In this document: positions 12,355 to 26,000 of the stretch, piece after piece
Layout of the letters: every line of letters begins with the position of its first letter
Position numbering within the stretch: position 1 is the first letter of the stretch
NCBI GenBank assembly: GCA_963678705.1
Contig: CAVMBN010000138.1
Span: forward strand, 1 to 64,000
Reading direction: 5' to 3'
Length of the DNA: 64,000 nt
Source of the DNA: Panorpa germanica
Lineage: Eukaryota; Arthropoda; Insecta; Mecoptera; Panorpidae
Made by a program: the position numbers and the translations under genes
The notes under the pieces: model-generated
Told to the model about the DNA's origin: nothing
Databases searched by the model: none
Seen by the model: the letters and a program-made list of their open reading frames with translations, nothing else

Positions 12355-13193
12355 CATACTTGGAACGTTAATTGCCAAGGACAGGTAAGAGATAGAAAGC
12401 TAAAATTTTAATATGAGGTAGTCTAGACACTACTTTATAAATTTTATATAATGTTTCTATTAGGAGCTATAAGGGGGCCACACTAGAGCCATGCATTCTA
12501 TGGTTTGCACAAGCGTTACATTTATTGACATAGCATGCTTGCAACGTTAATTACAAGGTACAATAAAGAGCTAGGATGCTTAAATTTTAATATGAGATAG
12601 TCTAGACACTACTTTATAAATTTTATATAATCTTTCTATTAGGAGCTATAAGGGGGCCACACTAGAGCCATGCATTCTATGGTTTGCACAAGCGTTACAT
12701 TTATTGACATAGCATGCTTGCAACGTTAATTACAAGGTACAATAAAGAGCTAGGATGCTTAAATTTTAATATGAGATAGTCTAGACACTACTTTATAAAT
12801 TTTATATAATCTTTCTATTAGGAGCTATAAGGGGGCCACACTAGAGCCATGCATTCTATGGTTTGCACAAGCGTTACATTTATTGACATAGCATGCTTGC
12901 AACGTTAATTACAAGGTACAATAAAGAGCTAGGATGCTTAAATTTTAATATGAGATAGTCTAGACACTACTTTATAAATTTTATATAATCTTTCTATTAG
13001 GAGCTATAAGGGGGCCACACTAGAGCCATGCATTCAATGGATTGCACAAGCATTACACAAGCGTTACATTCAACAATGACATAGCATGCTTACAACGTTA
13101 ACTGTAAGGTACAATATAGACCTAGGAGGCTCAAATTTTAATATGAGATAGTCTAAACACTCCTTTATAAATTTTATATACAGTTTCTATTAG
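12355..13193 (+). repeat. HOR block h: second satellite subfamily, 179-bp monomers
   Basis: GGAGC landmarks at 12463, 12642, 12821 and 13000 are 179 bp apart. These monomers read GGAGCTATAAGGGGGCCACA and TATAATCTTTCT and lack the 11-bp duplication, so they resemble the likely ancestral monomer. The last unit switches into a 193-type monomer and is cut at TTCTATTAG, where a non-satellite spacer begins. Confidence 0.92.
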
Positions 13194-13227
13194 GGGGCAC
13201 ATTATTATAATTTTAAATATAAACGGC

Positions 13228-13353
13228 CGTAACGATAAAAACAAATGTCGTAACGATAAAAACAAATGTCGTAATGATAAAAACAAATGTCGTAATGATA
13301 AAAACAAATGTCGTAATGATAAAAACAAATGTCGTAACGATAAAAGCAAATGT
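13228..13353 (+). repeat. HOR block i: 21-bp minisatellite, 6 copies
   Basis: Six copies of a 21-bp unit of the form CGTAAYGATAAAAACAAATG plus T. Copies 1, 2 and 6 have AACGAT; copies 3 to 5 have AATGAT. Because 21 is a multiple of three, the minus strand gives a seven-residue repeat (HLFLSLR) inside a 132-codon frame at 13131-13529. That frame starts outside and runs through unrelated satellite, so I do not call it a gene. Confidence 0.93.
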
Positions 13354-13593
13354 CCATTATTTAACCCTTGACACGCCGATATTTCGAAAACCGGGAGGCC
13401 TACCAAAAAATAAATTACATATTTTAAATCAGCGTAAAAAGTTACGTTAATATAGGTCATAAATTTTACATTCACGGTAATATACCTTGTTAAAATATCA
13501 TTTTTTTCGAATAATTTTTCGACTACCAAATGTTCTAAAATGTTCTATCAAGCTTCAAGTGTTATTATCTCATGAACCATAAGAGATAGAAGT
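13354..13593 (+). other. HOR block j: non-satellite spacer
   Basis: Unrecognised AT-rich sequence. It starts with TTAACCCTTGACACGCCGAT at 13361, which resembles a piggyBac-type end next to a TTAA target, but no matching opposite end is visible in the unit. It ends at the homologous switch back into satellite. Confidence 0.5.
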
Positions 13594-16500
13594 CTGAAAT
13601 TTTTATATGAGGTAGTCTAGACTCTCCTTTATAAAATTTATATAATGTTTCTATTAGGAGCCTTAAGGGGGCCACACTAGAGCCATGCATTCTATGGTTT
13701 GCACAAGCTTTACATTTATTGACATAGCATGCTTGGAACGTTAATTACAGAGCACAGTTTAGAGCTGGGAATCTGAAATTTTTATATGAGGTAGTATAGA
13801 CACTCCTTTATAAATTGTATATACAGTTTCTATTAGGAGCCTTAAGGGGGCCACACTAGAGCCATGCATTCAATGGATTGCACAAGCATTACACAAGCGT
13901 TACATTCAACAATGACATAGCATGCTTACAACGTTAACTGTAAGGTACAATATAGACCTAGGAGGCTCAAATTTTAATATGAGATAGTCTAAACACTCCT
14001 TTATAAATTTTATATACAGTTTCTATTAGGAGCCTCAAGGGGGCCACGCTAGAGCCATGTATTCCATGGGTTGCACAAGCTTTACATTTATTGACATAGC
14101 ATGCTTGGAACGTTAATTACAGAGCACAGTTTAGAGCTGGGAATCTGAAATTTTTATATGAGGTAGTATAGACACTCCTTTATAAATTTTATATACAGTT
14201 TCTATTAGGAGCCTTAAGGGGGCCACACTAGAGCCATGCATTCAATGGATTGCACAAGCATTACACAAGCGTTACATTCAACAATGACATAGCATGCTTA
14301 CAACGTTAACTGTAAGGTACAATATAGACCTAGGAGGCTCAAATTTTAATATGAGATAGTCTAAACACTCCTTTATAAATTTTATATACAGTTTCTATTA
14401 GGAGCCTTAAGGGGGCCACGCTAGAGCCATGTATTCCATGGGTTGCACAAGCTTTACATTTATTGACATAGCATGCTTGGAACGTTAATTACAGAGCACA
14501 GTTTAGAGCTGGGAATCTGAAATTTTTATATGAGGTAGTATAGACACTCCTTTATAAATTTTATATACAGTTTCTTTTAGGAGCCTTAAGGGGGCAACAC
14601 TAGAGCCATGCATTCAATGGATTGCACAAGCATTACACAAGCGTTACATTCAACAATGACATAGCATGCTTACAACGTTAACTGTAAGGTACAATATAGA
14701 CCTAGGAGGCTCAAATTTTAATATGAGATAGTCTAAACACTCCTTTATAAATTTTATATACAGTTTCTATTAGGAGCCTTAAGGGGGCCACGCTAGAGCC
14801 ATGTATTCCATGGGTTGCACAAGCTTTACATTTATTGACATAGCATGCTTGCAACGTTAATTCCAAGGTACAATAAAGAGCTAGGATGCCTAAATTTTAA
14901 TATGAGATAGTCTAGACACTACTTTATAAATTTTATATAATTTTTCTATTAGGAGCTATAAGGGGGCCACACTAGAGCCATGCATTCTATGGGTTTGCAC
15001 AAGCGTTATAAATTTATTCTCTATTTAGAGGTTGCAAGAGAATCTATATAGTATTTTTTGAAACCTCAATTTAGAGGTTGCAAGAAAATCTATATAGTAT
15101 TTTTTGAAACCTCAATTTAGAGGTTGCAAGAAAATCTATATAGTATTTTTTGAAACCTCAATTTAGAGGTTGCAAGAAAATCTATATAGTATTTTTTGAA
15201 ACCTCAATTTAGAGGTTGCAAGATTCCATTTTGAAAATGGTTTTCTTGCTGTAGCTCCTAAACGGCTTGACGAATTTCAAATTGGTTTTCGCCATTAGAC
15301 GCGCAGGGAAATTCTACATAAAATGGCATTTACCAATTTTTAATAATACCAATAGTACACTTGTAATTTAAGAAAAACCAATTTTGTCGGCCATTTTGAT
15401 AATGGTTTTATTGCTGTTTTAATTTTAGTTTTAATTTAAGTTTTAATTTAAGTTTTAATTTAAGTTTTAATTTAAGTTTTAATTTAAGTTTTAATTTAAA
15501 AAAAATTTTATTACGGTTTCGGACGTAGAATTTTACGCTGAATCCAAGGACGAGCTCGTATTTCAAATACGACCATTATTTCGTCCATCAAGTGCCCATA
15601 ACTCGAGAACTAATAGTCGGAGGAAAATAAAATTTACGTAACATTTTTGGAAATTTAATAAGGTTAACCCCTTTAAAATTTCGAAATTTCGAAATTTTTT
15701 CGAAAATTTTTTTATATTTGTTTCGGACGTAGAATTTTACTCTGAATCCAAGGACGAGCTCGTATTTCAAATACGACCATTATTTCGTCCATCAAGTGCC
15801 CATAACTCGAGAACTAATAGTCGGAGGAAAATAAAATTTACGTAACATTTTTGGAAATTTAATAAGGTTAACCCCTTTAAAATTTCGAAATTTCGAAATT
15901 TTTTCGAAAATTTTTTTATATTTGTTTCGGACGTAGAATTTTACGCTGAATCCAAGGACGAGCTCGTATTTCAAATACGACCATTATTTCGTCCATCAAG
16001 TGCCCATAACTCGAGAACTAATGGTCGGAGGAAAATAAAATTTACGTAACATTTTTGGAAATTTAATAAGGTTAACCTCTTCAAAAATTTCATTTTTTCG
16101 ACTTTTTTTTTATATTTTTTTCGGACGTAGAATTTTACGCTGAATCCAAGGACGAGCTCGTATTTCAAATACGACCATTATTTCGTCCATCAAGTGCCCA
16201 TAACTCGAGAACTAATGGTCGGAGGAAAATAAAATTTACGTAACATTTTTGGAAATTTAATAAGGTTAACCTCTTCAAAAATTTCATTTTTTCGACTTTT
16301 TTTTTATATTTTTTTCGGACGTAGAATTTTACGCTGAATCCAAGGACGAGCTCGTATTTCAAATACGACCATTATTTCGTCCATCAAGTGCCCATAACTC
16401 GAGAACTAATCGTCGGAGGAAAATAAATTTTACGGCGTTAGAATCGGCGTTGAATTTTACTATAGTATATGTTTAAATTTTTCAAATTGGATCAGCGGTT

Positions 16501-18303
16501 CAAAAGTTAGCGCCTAAAACATATGTAACTCGAGAACTAATGGTCGGACATGAATTTTTCTTACAGATTTGGAATCAGCGTTGAATTTTGTTATTACCAT
16601 TCAATTATATTCAAATCGGAGCAGCGGTTTAGAAGTTAGCGAATTTTTTAAAAAATTTTAAACGTTGCATTTTTACAACTTTTCTAATGTATTTTTACGT
16701 AAAATTTTCCACTGAATCCAATGGTGAAAACCATTTTCAAATCGGACAAGCGATTTAAAAGTTTATCGATTAAATATTTATAACTCGTGAACTAATGGTC
16801 ATTATATCTATTATTTTGAGGTTTCAAAATTAGTTAATACATTTAAGTGGCAACCTCTATTAGAGGTTGCAATAAAATCTATACATTTAAGTGGCAACCT
16901 CTATTTAGAGGTTGCAATAAAATCTATACATTATTTGTTGAAACCTCTATTATTTTGAGGTTTCAAAATTAGTTAATACATTTAAGTGGCAACCTCTATT
17001 TAGAGGTTGCAATAAATTCTATACATTATTTGTTGGAACCTCTACTACATATAGATATATGTAGCATACTTGGAACGTTAATTGCCAAGGACAGGTAAGA
17101 GATAGAAAGCTAAAATTTTAATATGAGGTAGTCTAGACACTACTTTATAAATTTTATATAATGTTTCTATTAGGAGCTATAAGGGGGCCACACTAGAGCC
17201 ATGCATTCTATGGTTTGCACAAGCGTTACATTTATTGACATAGCATGCTTGCAACGTTAATTACAAGGTACAATAAAGAGCTAGGATGCTTAAATTTTAA
17301 TATGAGATAGTCTAGACACTACTTTATAAATTTTATATAATCTTTCTATTAGGAGCTATAAGGGGGCCACACTAGAGCCATGCATTCTATGGTTTGCACA
17401 AGCGTTACATTTATTGACATAGCATGCTTGCAACGTTAATTACAAGGTACAATAAAGAGCTAGGATGCTTAAATTTTAATATGAGATAGTCTAGACACTA
17501 CTTTATAAATTTTATATAATCTTTCTATTAGGAGCTATAAGGGGGCCACACTAGAGCCATGCATTCTATGGTTTGCACAAGCGTTACATTTATTGACATA
17601 GCATGCTTGCAACGTTAATTACAAGGTACAATAAAGAGCTAGGATGCTTAAATTTTAATATGAGATAGTCTAGACACTACTTTATAAATTTTATATAATC
17701 TTTCTATTAGGAGCTATAAGGGGGCCACACTAGAGCCATGCATTCAATGGATTGCACAAGCATTACACAAGCGTTACATTCAACAATGACATAGCATGCT
17801 TACAACGTTAACTGTAAGGTACAATATAGACCTAGGAGGCTCAAATTTTAATATGAGATAGTCTAAACACTCCTTTATAAATTTTATATACAGTTTCTAT
17901 TAGGGGGCACATTATTATAATTTTAAATATAAACGGCCGTAACGATAAAAACAAATGTCGTAACGATAAAAACAAATGTCGTAATGATAAAAACAAATGT
18001 CGTAATGATAAAAACAAATGTCGTAATGATAAAAACAAATGTCGTAACGATAAAAGCAAATGTCCATTATTTAACCCTTGACACGCCGATATTTCGAAAA
18101 CCGGGAGGCCTACCAAAAAATAAATTACATATTTTAAATCAGCGTAAAAAGTTACGTTAATATAGGTCATAAATTTTACATTCACGGTAATATACCTTGT
18201 TAAAATATCATTTTTTTCGAATAATTTTTCGACTACCAAATGTTCTAAAATGTTCTATCAAGCTTCAAGTGTTATTATCTCATGAACCATAAGAGATAGA
18301 AGT
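13594..18303 (+). repeat. 4,710-bp repeat, unit 2
   Basis: Full unit; I see no difference from unit 1. Confidence 0.95.
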
Positions 18304-21300
18304 CTGAAATTTTTATATGAGGTAGTCTAGACTCTCCTTTATAAAATTTATATAATGTTTCTATTAGGAGCCTTAAGGGGGCCACACTAGAGCCATGCAT
18401 TCTATGGTTTGCACAAGCTTTACATTTATTGACATAGCATGCTTGGAACGTTAATTACAGAGCACAGTTTAGAGCTGGGAATCTGAAATTTTTATATGAG
18501 GTAGTATAGACACTCCTTTATAAATTGTATATACAGTTTCTATTAGGAGCCTTAAGGGGGCCACACTAGAGCCATGCATTCAATGGATTGCACAAGCATT
18601 ACACAAGCGTTACATTCAACAATGACATAGCATGCTTACAACGTTAACTGTAAGGTACAATATAGACCTAGGAGGCTCAAATTTTAATATGAGATAGTCT
18701 AAACACTCCTTTATAAATTTTATATACAGTTTCTATTAGGAGCCTCAAGGGGGCCACGCTAGAGCCATGTATTCCATGGGTTGCACAAGCTTTACATTTA
18801 TTGACATAGCATGCTTGGAACGTTAATTACAGAGCACAGTTTAGAGCTGGGAATCTGAAATTTTTATATGAGGTAGTATAGACACTCCTTTATAAATTTT
18901 ATATACAGTTTCTATTAGGAGCCTTAAGGGGGCCACACTAGAGCCATGCATTCAATGGATTGCACAAGCATTACACAAGCGTTACATTCAACAATGACAT
19001 AGCATGCTTACAACGTTAACTGTAAGGTACAATATAGACCTAGGAGGCTCAAATTTTAATATGAGATAGTCTAAACACTCCTTTATAAATTTTATATACA
19101 GTTTCTATTAGGAGCCTTAAGGGGGCCACGCTAGAGCCATGTATTCCATGGGTTGCACAAGCTTTACATTTATTGACATAGCATGCTTGGAACGTTAATT
19201 ACAGAGCACAGTTTAGAGCTGGGAATCTGAAATTTTTATATGAGGTAGTATAGACACTCCTTTATAAATTTTATATACAGTTTCTTTTAGGAGCCTTAAG
19301 GGGGCAACACTAGAGCCATGCATTCAATGGATTGCACAAGCATTACACAAGCGTTACATTCAACAATGACATAGCATGCTTACAACGTTAACTGTAAGGT
19401 ACAATATAGACCTAGGAGGCTCAAATTTTAATATGAGATAGTCTAAACACTCCTTTATAAATTTTATATACAGTTTCTATTAGGAGCCTTAAGGGGGCCA
19501 CGCTAGAGCCATGTATTCCATGGGTTGCACAAGCTTTACATTTATTGACATAGCATGCTTGCAACGTTAATTCCAAGGTACAATAAAGAGCTAGGATGCC
19601 TAAATTTTAATATGAGATAGTCTAGACACTACTTTATAAATTTTATATAATGTTTCTATTAGGAGCTATAAGGGGGCCACACTAGAGCCATGCATTCTAT
19701 GGGTTTGCACAAGCGTTATAAATTTATTCTCTATTTAGAGGTTGCAAGAGAATCTATATAGTATTTTTTGAAACCTCAATTTAGAGGTTGCAAGAAAATC
19801 TATATAGTATTTTTTGAAACCTCAATTTAGAGGTTGCAAGAAAATCTATATAGTATTTTTTGAAACCTCAATTTAGAGGTTGCAAGAAAATCTATATAGT
19901 ATTTTTTGAAACCTCAATTTAGAGGTTGCAAGATTCCATTTTGAAAATGGTTTTCTTGCTGTAGCTCCTAAACGGCTTGACGAATTTCAAATTGGTTTTC
20001 GCCATTAGACGCGCAGGGAAATTCTACATAAAATGGCATTTACCAATTTTTAATAATACCAATAGTACACTTGTAATTTAAGAAAAACCAATTTTGTCGG
20101 CCATTTTGATAATGGTTTTATTGCTGTTTTAATTTTAGTTTTAATTTAAGTTTTAATTTAAGTTTTAATTTAAGTTTTAATTTAAGTTTTAATTTAAGTT
20201 TTAATTTAAAAAAAATTTTATTACGGTTTCGGACGTAGAATTTTACGCTGAATCCAAGGACGAGCTCGTATTTCAAATACGACCATTATTTCGTCCATCA
20301 AGTGCCCATAACTCGAGAACTAATAGTCGGAGGAAAATAAAATTTACGTAACATTTTTGGAAATTTAATAAGGTTAACCCCTTTAAAATTTCGAAATTTC
20401 GAAATTTTTTCGAAAATTTTTTTATATTTGTTTCGGACGTAGAATTTTACTCTGAATCCAAGGACGAGCTCGTATTTCAAATACGACCATTATTTCGTCC
20501 ATCAAGTGCCCATAACTCGAGAACTAATAGTCGGAGGAAAATAAAATTTACGTAACATTTTTGGAAATTTAATAAGGTTAACCCCTTTAAAATTTCGAAA
20601 TTTCGAAATTTTTTCGAAAATTTTTTTATATTTGTTTCGGACGTAGAATTTTACGCTGAATCCAAGGACGAGCTCGTATTTCAAATACGACCATTATTTC
20701 GTCCATCAAGTGCCCATAACTCGAGAACTAATGGTCGGAGGAAAATAAAATTTACGTAACATTTTTGGAAATTTAATAAGGTTAACCTCTTCAAAAATTT
20801 CATTTTTTCGACTTTTTTTTTATATTTTTTTCGGACGTAGAATTTTACGCTGAATCCAAGGACGAGCTCGTATTTCAAATACGACCATTATTTCGTCCAT
20901 CAAGTGCCCATAACTCGAGAACTAATGGTCGGAGGAAAATAAAATTTACGTAACATTTTTGGAAATTTAATAAGGTTAACCTCTTCAAAAATTTCATTTT
21001 TTCGACTTTTTTTTTATATTTTTTTCGGACGTAGAATTTTACGCTGAATCCAAGGACGAGCTCGTATTTCAAATACGACCATTATTTCGTCCATCAAGTG
21101 CCCATAACTCGAGAACTAATCGTCGGAGGAAAATAAATTTTACGGCGTTAGAATCGGCGTTGAATTTTACTATAGTATATGTTTAAATTTTTCAAATTGG
21201 ATCAGCGGTTCAAAAGTTAGCGCCTAAAACATATGTAACTCGAGAACTAATGGTCGGACATGAATTTTTCTTACAGATTTGGAATCAGCGTTGAATTTTG

Positions 21301-23013
21301 TTATTACCATTCAATTATATTCAAATCGGAGCAGCGGTTTAGAAGTTAGCGAATTTTTTAAAAAATTTTAAACGTTGCATTTTTACAACTTTTCTAATGT
21401 ATTTTTACGTAAAATTTTCCACTGAATCCAATGGTGAAAACCATTTTCAAATCGGACAAGCGATTTAAAAGTTTATCGATTAAATATTTATAACTCGTGA
21501 ACTAATGGTCATTATATCTATTATTTTGAGGTTTCAAAATTAGTTAATACATTTAAGTGGCAACCTCTATTAGAGGTTGCAATAAAATCTATACATTTAA
21601 GTGGCAACCTCTATTTAGAGGTTGCAATAAAATCTATACATTATTTGTTGAAACCTCTATTATTTTGAGGTTTCAAAATTAGTTAATACATTTAAGTGGC
21701 AACCTCTATTTAGAGGTTGCAATAAATTCTATACATTATTTGTTGGAACCTCTACTACATATAGATATATGTAGCATACTTGGAACGTTAATTGCCAAGG
21801 ACAGGTAAGAGATAGAAAGCTAAAATTTTAATATGAGGTAGTCTAGACACTACTTTATAAATTTTATATAATGTTTCTATTAGGAGCTATAAGGGGGCCA
21901 CACTAGAGCCATGCATTCTATGGTTTGCACAAGCGTTACATTTATTGACATAGCATGCTTGCAACGTTAATTACAAGGTACAATAAAGAGCTAGGATGCT
22001 TAAATTTTAATATGAGATAGTCTAGACACTACTTTATAAATTTTATATAATCTTTCTATTAGGAGCTATAAGGGGGCCACACTAGAGCCATGCATTCTAT
22101 GGTTTGCACAAGCGTTACATTTATTGACATAGCATGCTTGCAACGTTAATTACAAGGTACAATAAAGAGCTAGGATGCTTAAATTTTAATATGAGATAGT
22201 CTAGACACTACTTTATAAATTTTATATAATCTTTCTATTAGGAGCTATAAGGGGGCCACACTAGAGCCATGCATTCTATGGTTTGCACAAGCGTTACATT
22301 TATTGACATAGCATGCTTGCAACGTTAATTACAAGGTACAATAAAGAGCTAGGATGCTTAAATTTTAATATGAGATAGTCTAGACACTACTTTATAAATT
22401 TTATATAATCTTTCTATTAGGAGCTATAAGGGGGCCACACTAGAGCCATGCATTCAATGGATTGCACAAGCATTACACAAGCGTTACATTCAACAATGAC
22501 ATAGCATGCTTACAACGTTAACTGTAAGGTACAATATAGACCTAGGAGGCTCAAATTTTAATATGAGATAGTCTAAACACTCCTTTATAAATTTTATATA
22601 CAGTTTCTATTAGGGGGCACATTATTATAATTTTAAATATAAACGGCCGTAACGATAAAAACAAATGTCGTAACGATAAAAACAAATGTCGTAATGATAA
22701 AAACAAATGTCGTAATGATAAAAACAAATGTCGTAATGATAAAAACAAATGTCGTAACGATAAAAGCAAATGTCCATTATTTAACCCTTGACACGCCGAT
22801 ATTTCGAAAACCGGGAGGCCTACCAAAAAATAAATTACATATTTTAAATCAGCGTAAAAAGTTACGTTAATATAGGTCATAAATTTTACATTCACGGTAA
22901 TATACCTTGTTAAAATATCATTTTTTTCGAATAATTTTTCGACTACCAAATGTTCTAAAATGTTCTATCAAGCTTCAAGTGTTATTATCTCATGAACCAT
23001 AAGAGATAGAAGT
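18304..23013 (+). repeat. 4,710-bp repeat, unit 3 (carries the only SNP)
   Basis: Full unit. At 19652 it has G where the other copies have T (TATAATGTTTCT against TATAATTTTTCT). The G form matches other satellite monomers in the same unit. Confidence 0.95.
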
Positions 23014-26000
23014 CTGAAATTTTTATATGAGGTAGTCTAGACTCTCCTTTATAAAATTTATATAATGTTTCTATTAGGAGCCTTAAGGGGGCCACACTAG
23101 AGCCATGCATTCTATGGTTTGCACAAGCTTTACATTTATTGACATAGCATGCTTGGAACGTTAATTACAGAGCACAGTTTAGAGCTGGGAATCTGAAATT
23201 TTTATATGAGGTAGTATAGACACTCCTTTATAAATTGTATATACAGTTTCTATTAGGAGCCTTAAGGGGGCCACACTAGAGCCATGCATTCAATGGATTG
23301 CACAAGCATTACACAAGCGTTACATTCAACAATGACATAGCATGCTTACAACGTTAACTGTAAGGTACAATATAGACCTAGGAGGCTCAAATTTTAATAT
23401 GAGATAGTCTAAACACTCCTTTATAAATTTTATATACAGTTTCTATTAGGAGCCTCAAGGGGGCCACGCTAGAGCCATGTATTCCATGGGTTGCACAAGC
23501 TTTACATTTATTGACATAGCATGCTTGGAACGTTAATTACAGAGCACAGTTTAGAGCTGGGAATCTGAAATTTTTATATGAGGTAGTATAGACACTCCTT
23601 TATAAATTTTATATACAGTTTCTATTAGGAGCCTTAAGGGGGCCACACTAGAGCCATGCATTCAATGGATTGCACAAGCATTACACAAGCGTTACATTCA
23701 ACAATGACATAGCATGCTTACAACGTTAACTGTAAGGTACAATATAGACCTAGGAGGCTCAAATTTTAATATGAGATAGTCTAAACACTCCTTTATAAAT
23801 TTTATATACAGTTTCTATTAGGAGCCTTAAGGGGGCCACGCTAGAGCCATGTATTCCATGGGTTGCACAAGCTTTACATTTATTGACATAGCATGCTTGG
23901 AACGTTAATTACAGAGCACAGTTTAGAGCTGGGAATCTGAAATTTTTATATGAGGTAGTATAGACACTCCTTTATAAATTTTATATACAGTTTCTTTTAG
24001 GAGCCTTAAGGGGGCAACACTAGAGCCATGCATTCAATGGATTGCACAAGCATTACACAAGCGTTACATTCAACAATGACATAGCATGCTTACAACGTTA
24101 ACTGTAAGGTACAATATAGACCTAGGAGGCTCAAATTTTAATATGAGATAGTCTAAACACTCCTTTATAAATTTTATATACAGTTTCTATTAGGAGCCTT
24201 AAGGGGGCCACGCTAGAGCCATGTATTCCATGGGTTGCACAAGCTTTACATTTATTGACATAGCATGCTTGCAACGTTAATTCCAAGGTACAATAAAGAG
24301 CTAGGATGCCTAAATTTTAATATGAGATAGTCTAGACACTACTTTATAAATTTTATATAATTTTTCTATTAGGAGCTATAAGGGGGCCACACTAGAGCCA
24401 TGCATTCTATGGGTTTGCACAAGCGTTATAAATTTATTCTCTATTTAGAGGTTGCAAGAGAATCTATATAGTATTTTTTGAAACCTCAATTTAGAGGTTG
24501 CAAGAAAATCTATATAGTATTTTTTGAAACCTCAATTTAGAGGTTGCAAGAAAATCTATATAGTATTTTTTGAAACCTCAATTTAGAGGTTGCAAGAAAA
24601 TCTATATAGTATTTTTTGAAACCTCAATTTAGAGGTTGCAAGATTCCATTTTGAAAATGGTTTTCTTGCTGTAGCTCCTAAACGGCTTGACGAATTTCAA
24701 ATTGGTTTTCGCCATTAGACGCGCAGGGAAATTCTACATAAAATGGCATTTACCAATTTTTAATAATACCAATAGTACACTTGTAATTTAAGAAAAACCA
24801 ATTTTGTCGGCCATTTTGATAATGGTTTTATTGCTGTTTTAATTTTAGTTTTAATTTAAGTTTTAATTTAAGTTTTAATTTAAGTTTTAATTTAAGTTTT
24901 AATTTAAGTTTTAATTTAAAAAAAATTTTATTACGGTTTCGGACGTAGAATTTTACGCTGAATCCAAGGACGAGCTCGTATTTCAAATACGACCATTATT
25001 TCGTCCATCAAGTGCCCATAACTCGAGAACTAATAGTCGGAGGAAAATAAAATTTACGTAACATTTTTGGAAATTTAATAAGGTTAACCCCTTTAAAATT
25101 TCGAAATTTCGAAATTTTTTCGAAAATTTTTTTATATTTGTTTCGGACGTAGAATTTTACTCTGAATCCAAGGACGAGCTCGTATTTCAAATACGACCAT
25201 TATTTCGTCCATCAAGTGCCCATAACTCGAGAACTAATAGTCGGAGGAAAATAAAATTTACGTAACATTTTTGGAAATTTAATAAGGTTAACCCCTTTAA
25301 AATTTCGAAATTTCGAAATTTTTTCGAAAATTTTTTTATATTTGTTTCGGACGTAGAATTTTACGCTGAATCCAAGGACGAGCTCGTATTTCAAATACGA
25401 CCATTATTTCGTCCATCAAGTGCCCATAACTCGAGAACTAATGGTCGGAGGAAAATAAAATTTACGTAACATTTTTGGAAATTTAATAAGGTTAACCTCT
25501 TCAAAAATTTCATTTTTTCGACTTTTTTTTTATATTTTTTTCGGACGTAGAATTTTACGCTGAATCCAAGGACGAGCTCGTATTTCAAATACGACCATTA
25601 TTTCGTCCATCAAGTGCCCATAACTCGAGAACTAATGGTCGGAGGAAAATAAAATTTACGTAACATTTTTGGAAATTTAATAAGGTTAACCTCTTCAAAA
25701 ATTTCATTTTTTCGACTTTTTTTTTATATTTTTTTCGGACGTAGAATTTTACGCTGAATCCAAGGACGAGCTCGTATTTCAAATACGACCATTATTTCGT
25801 CCATCAAGTGCCCATAACTCGAGAACTAATCGTCGGAGGAAAATAAATTTTACGGCGTTAGAATCGGCGTTGAATTTTACTATAGTATATGTTTAAATTT
25901 TTCAAATTGGATCAGCGGTTCAAAAGTTAGCGCCTAAAACATATGTAACTCGAGAACTAATGGTCGGACATGAATTTTTCTTACAGATTTGGAATCAGCG

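Larger units (their letters stand above)
8884..13593 (+). repeat. 4,710-bp repeat, unit 1
   Basis: First full unit, joined to the upstream dimer array at a homologous position inside a satellite monomer. The upstream array reads GGAGGCTC at this place; here GGAGGCT runs straight into GAAATTTTTATATGAGG. Confidence 0.95.

Noticed and set aside
13131..13529. 132-codon minus-strand frame with HLFLSLR repeats
   Set aside because: The repeat peptide comes from a 21-bp minisatellite whose length is a multiple of three, and the frame runs on into ordinary satellite sequence.
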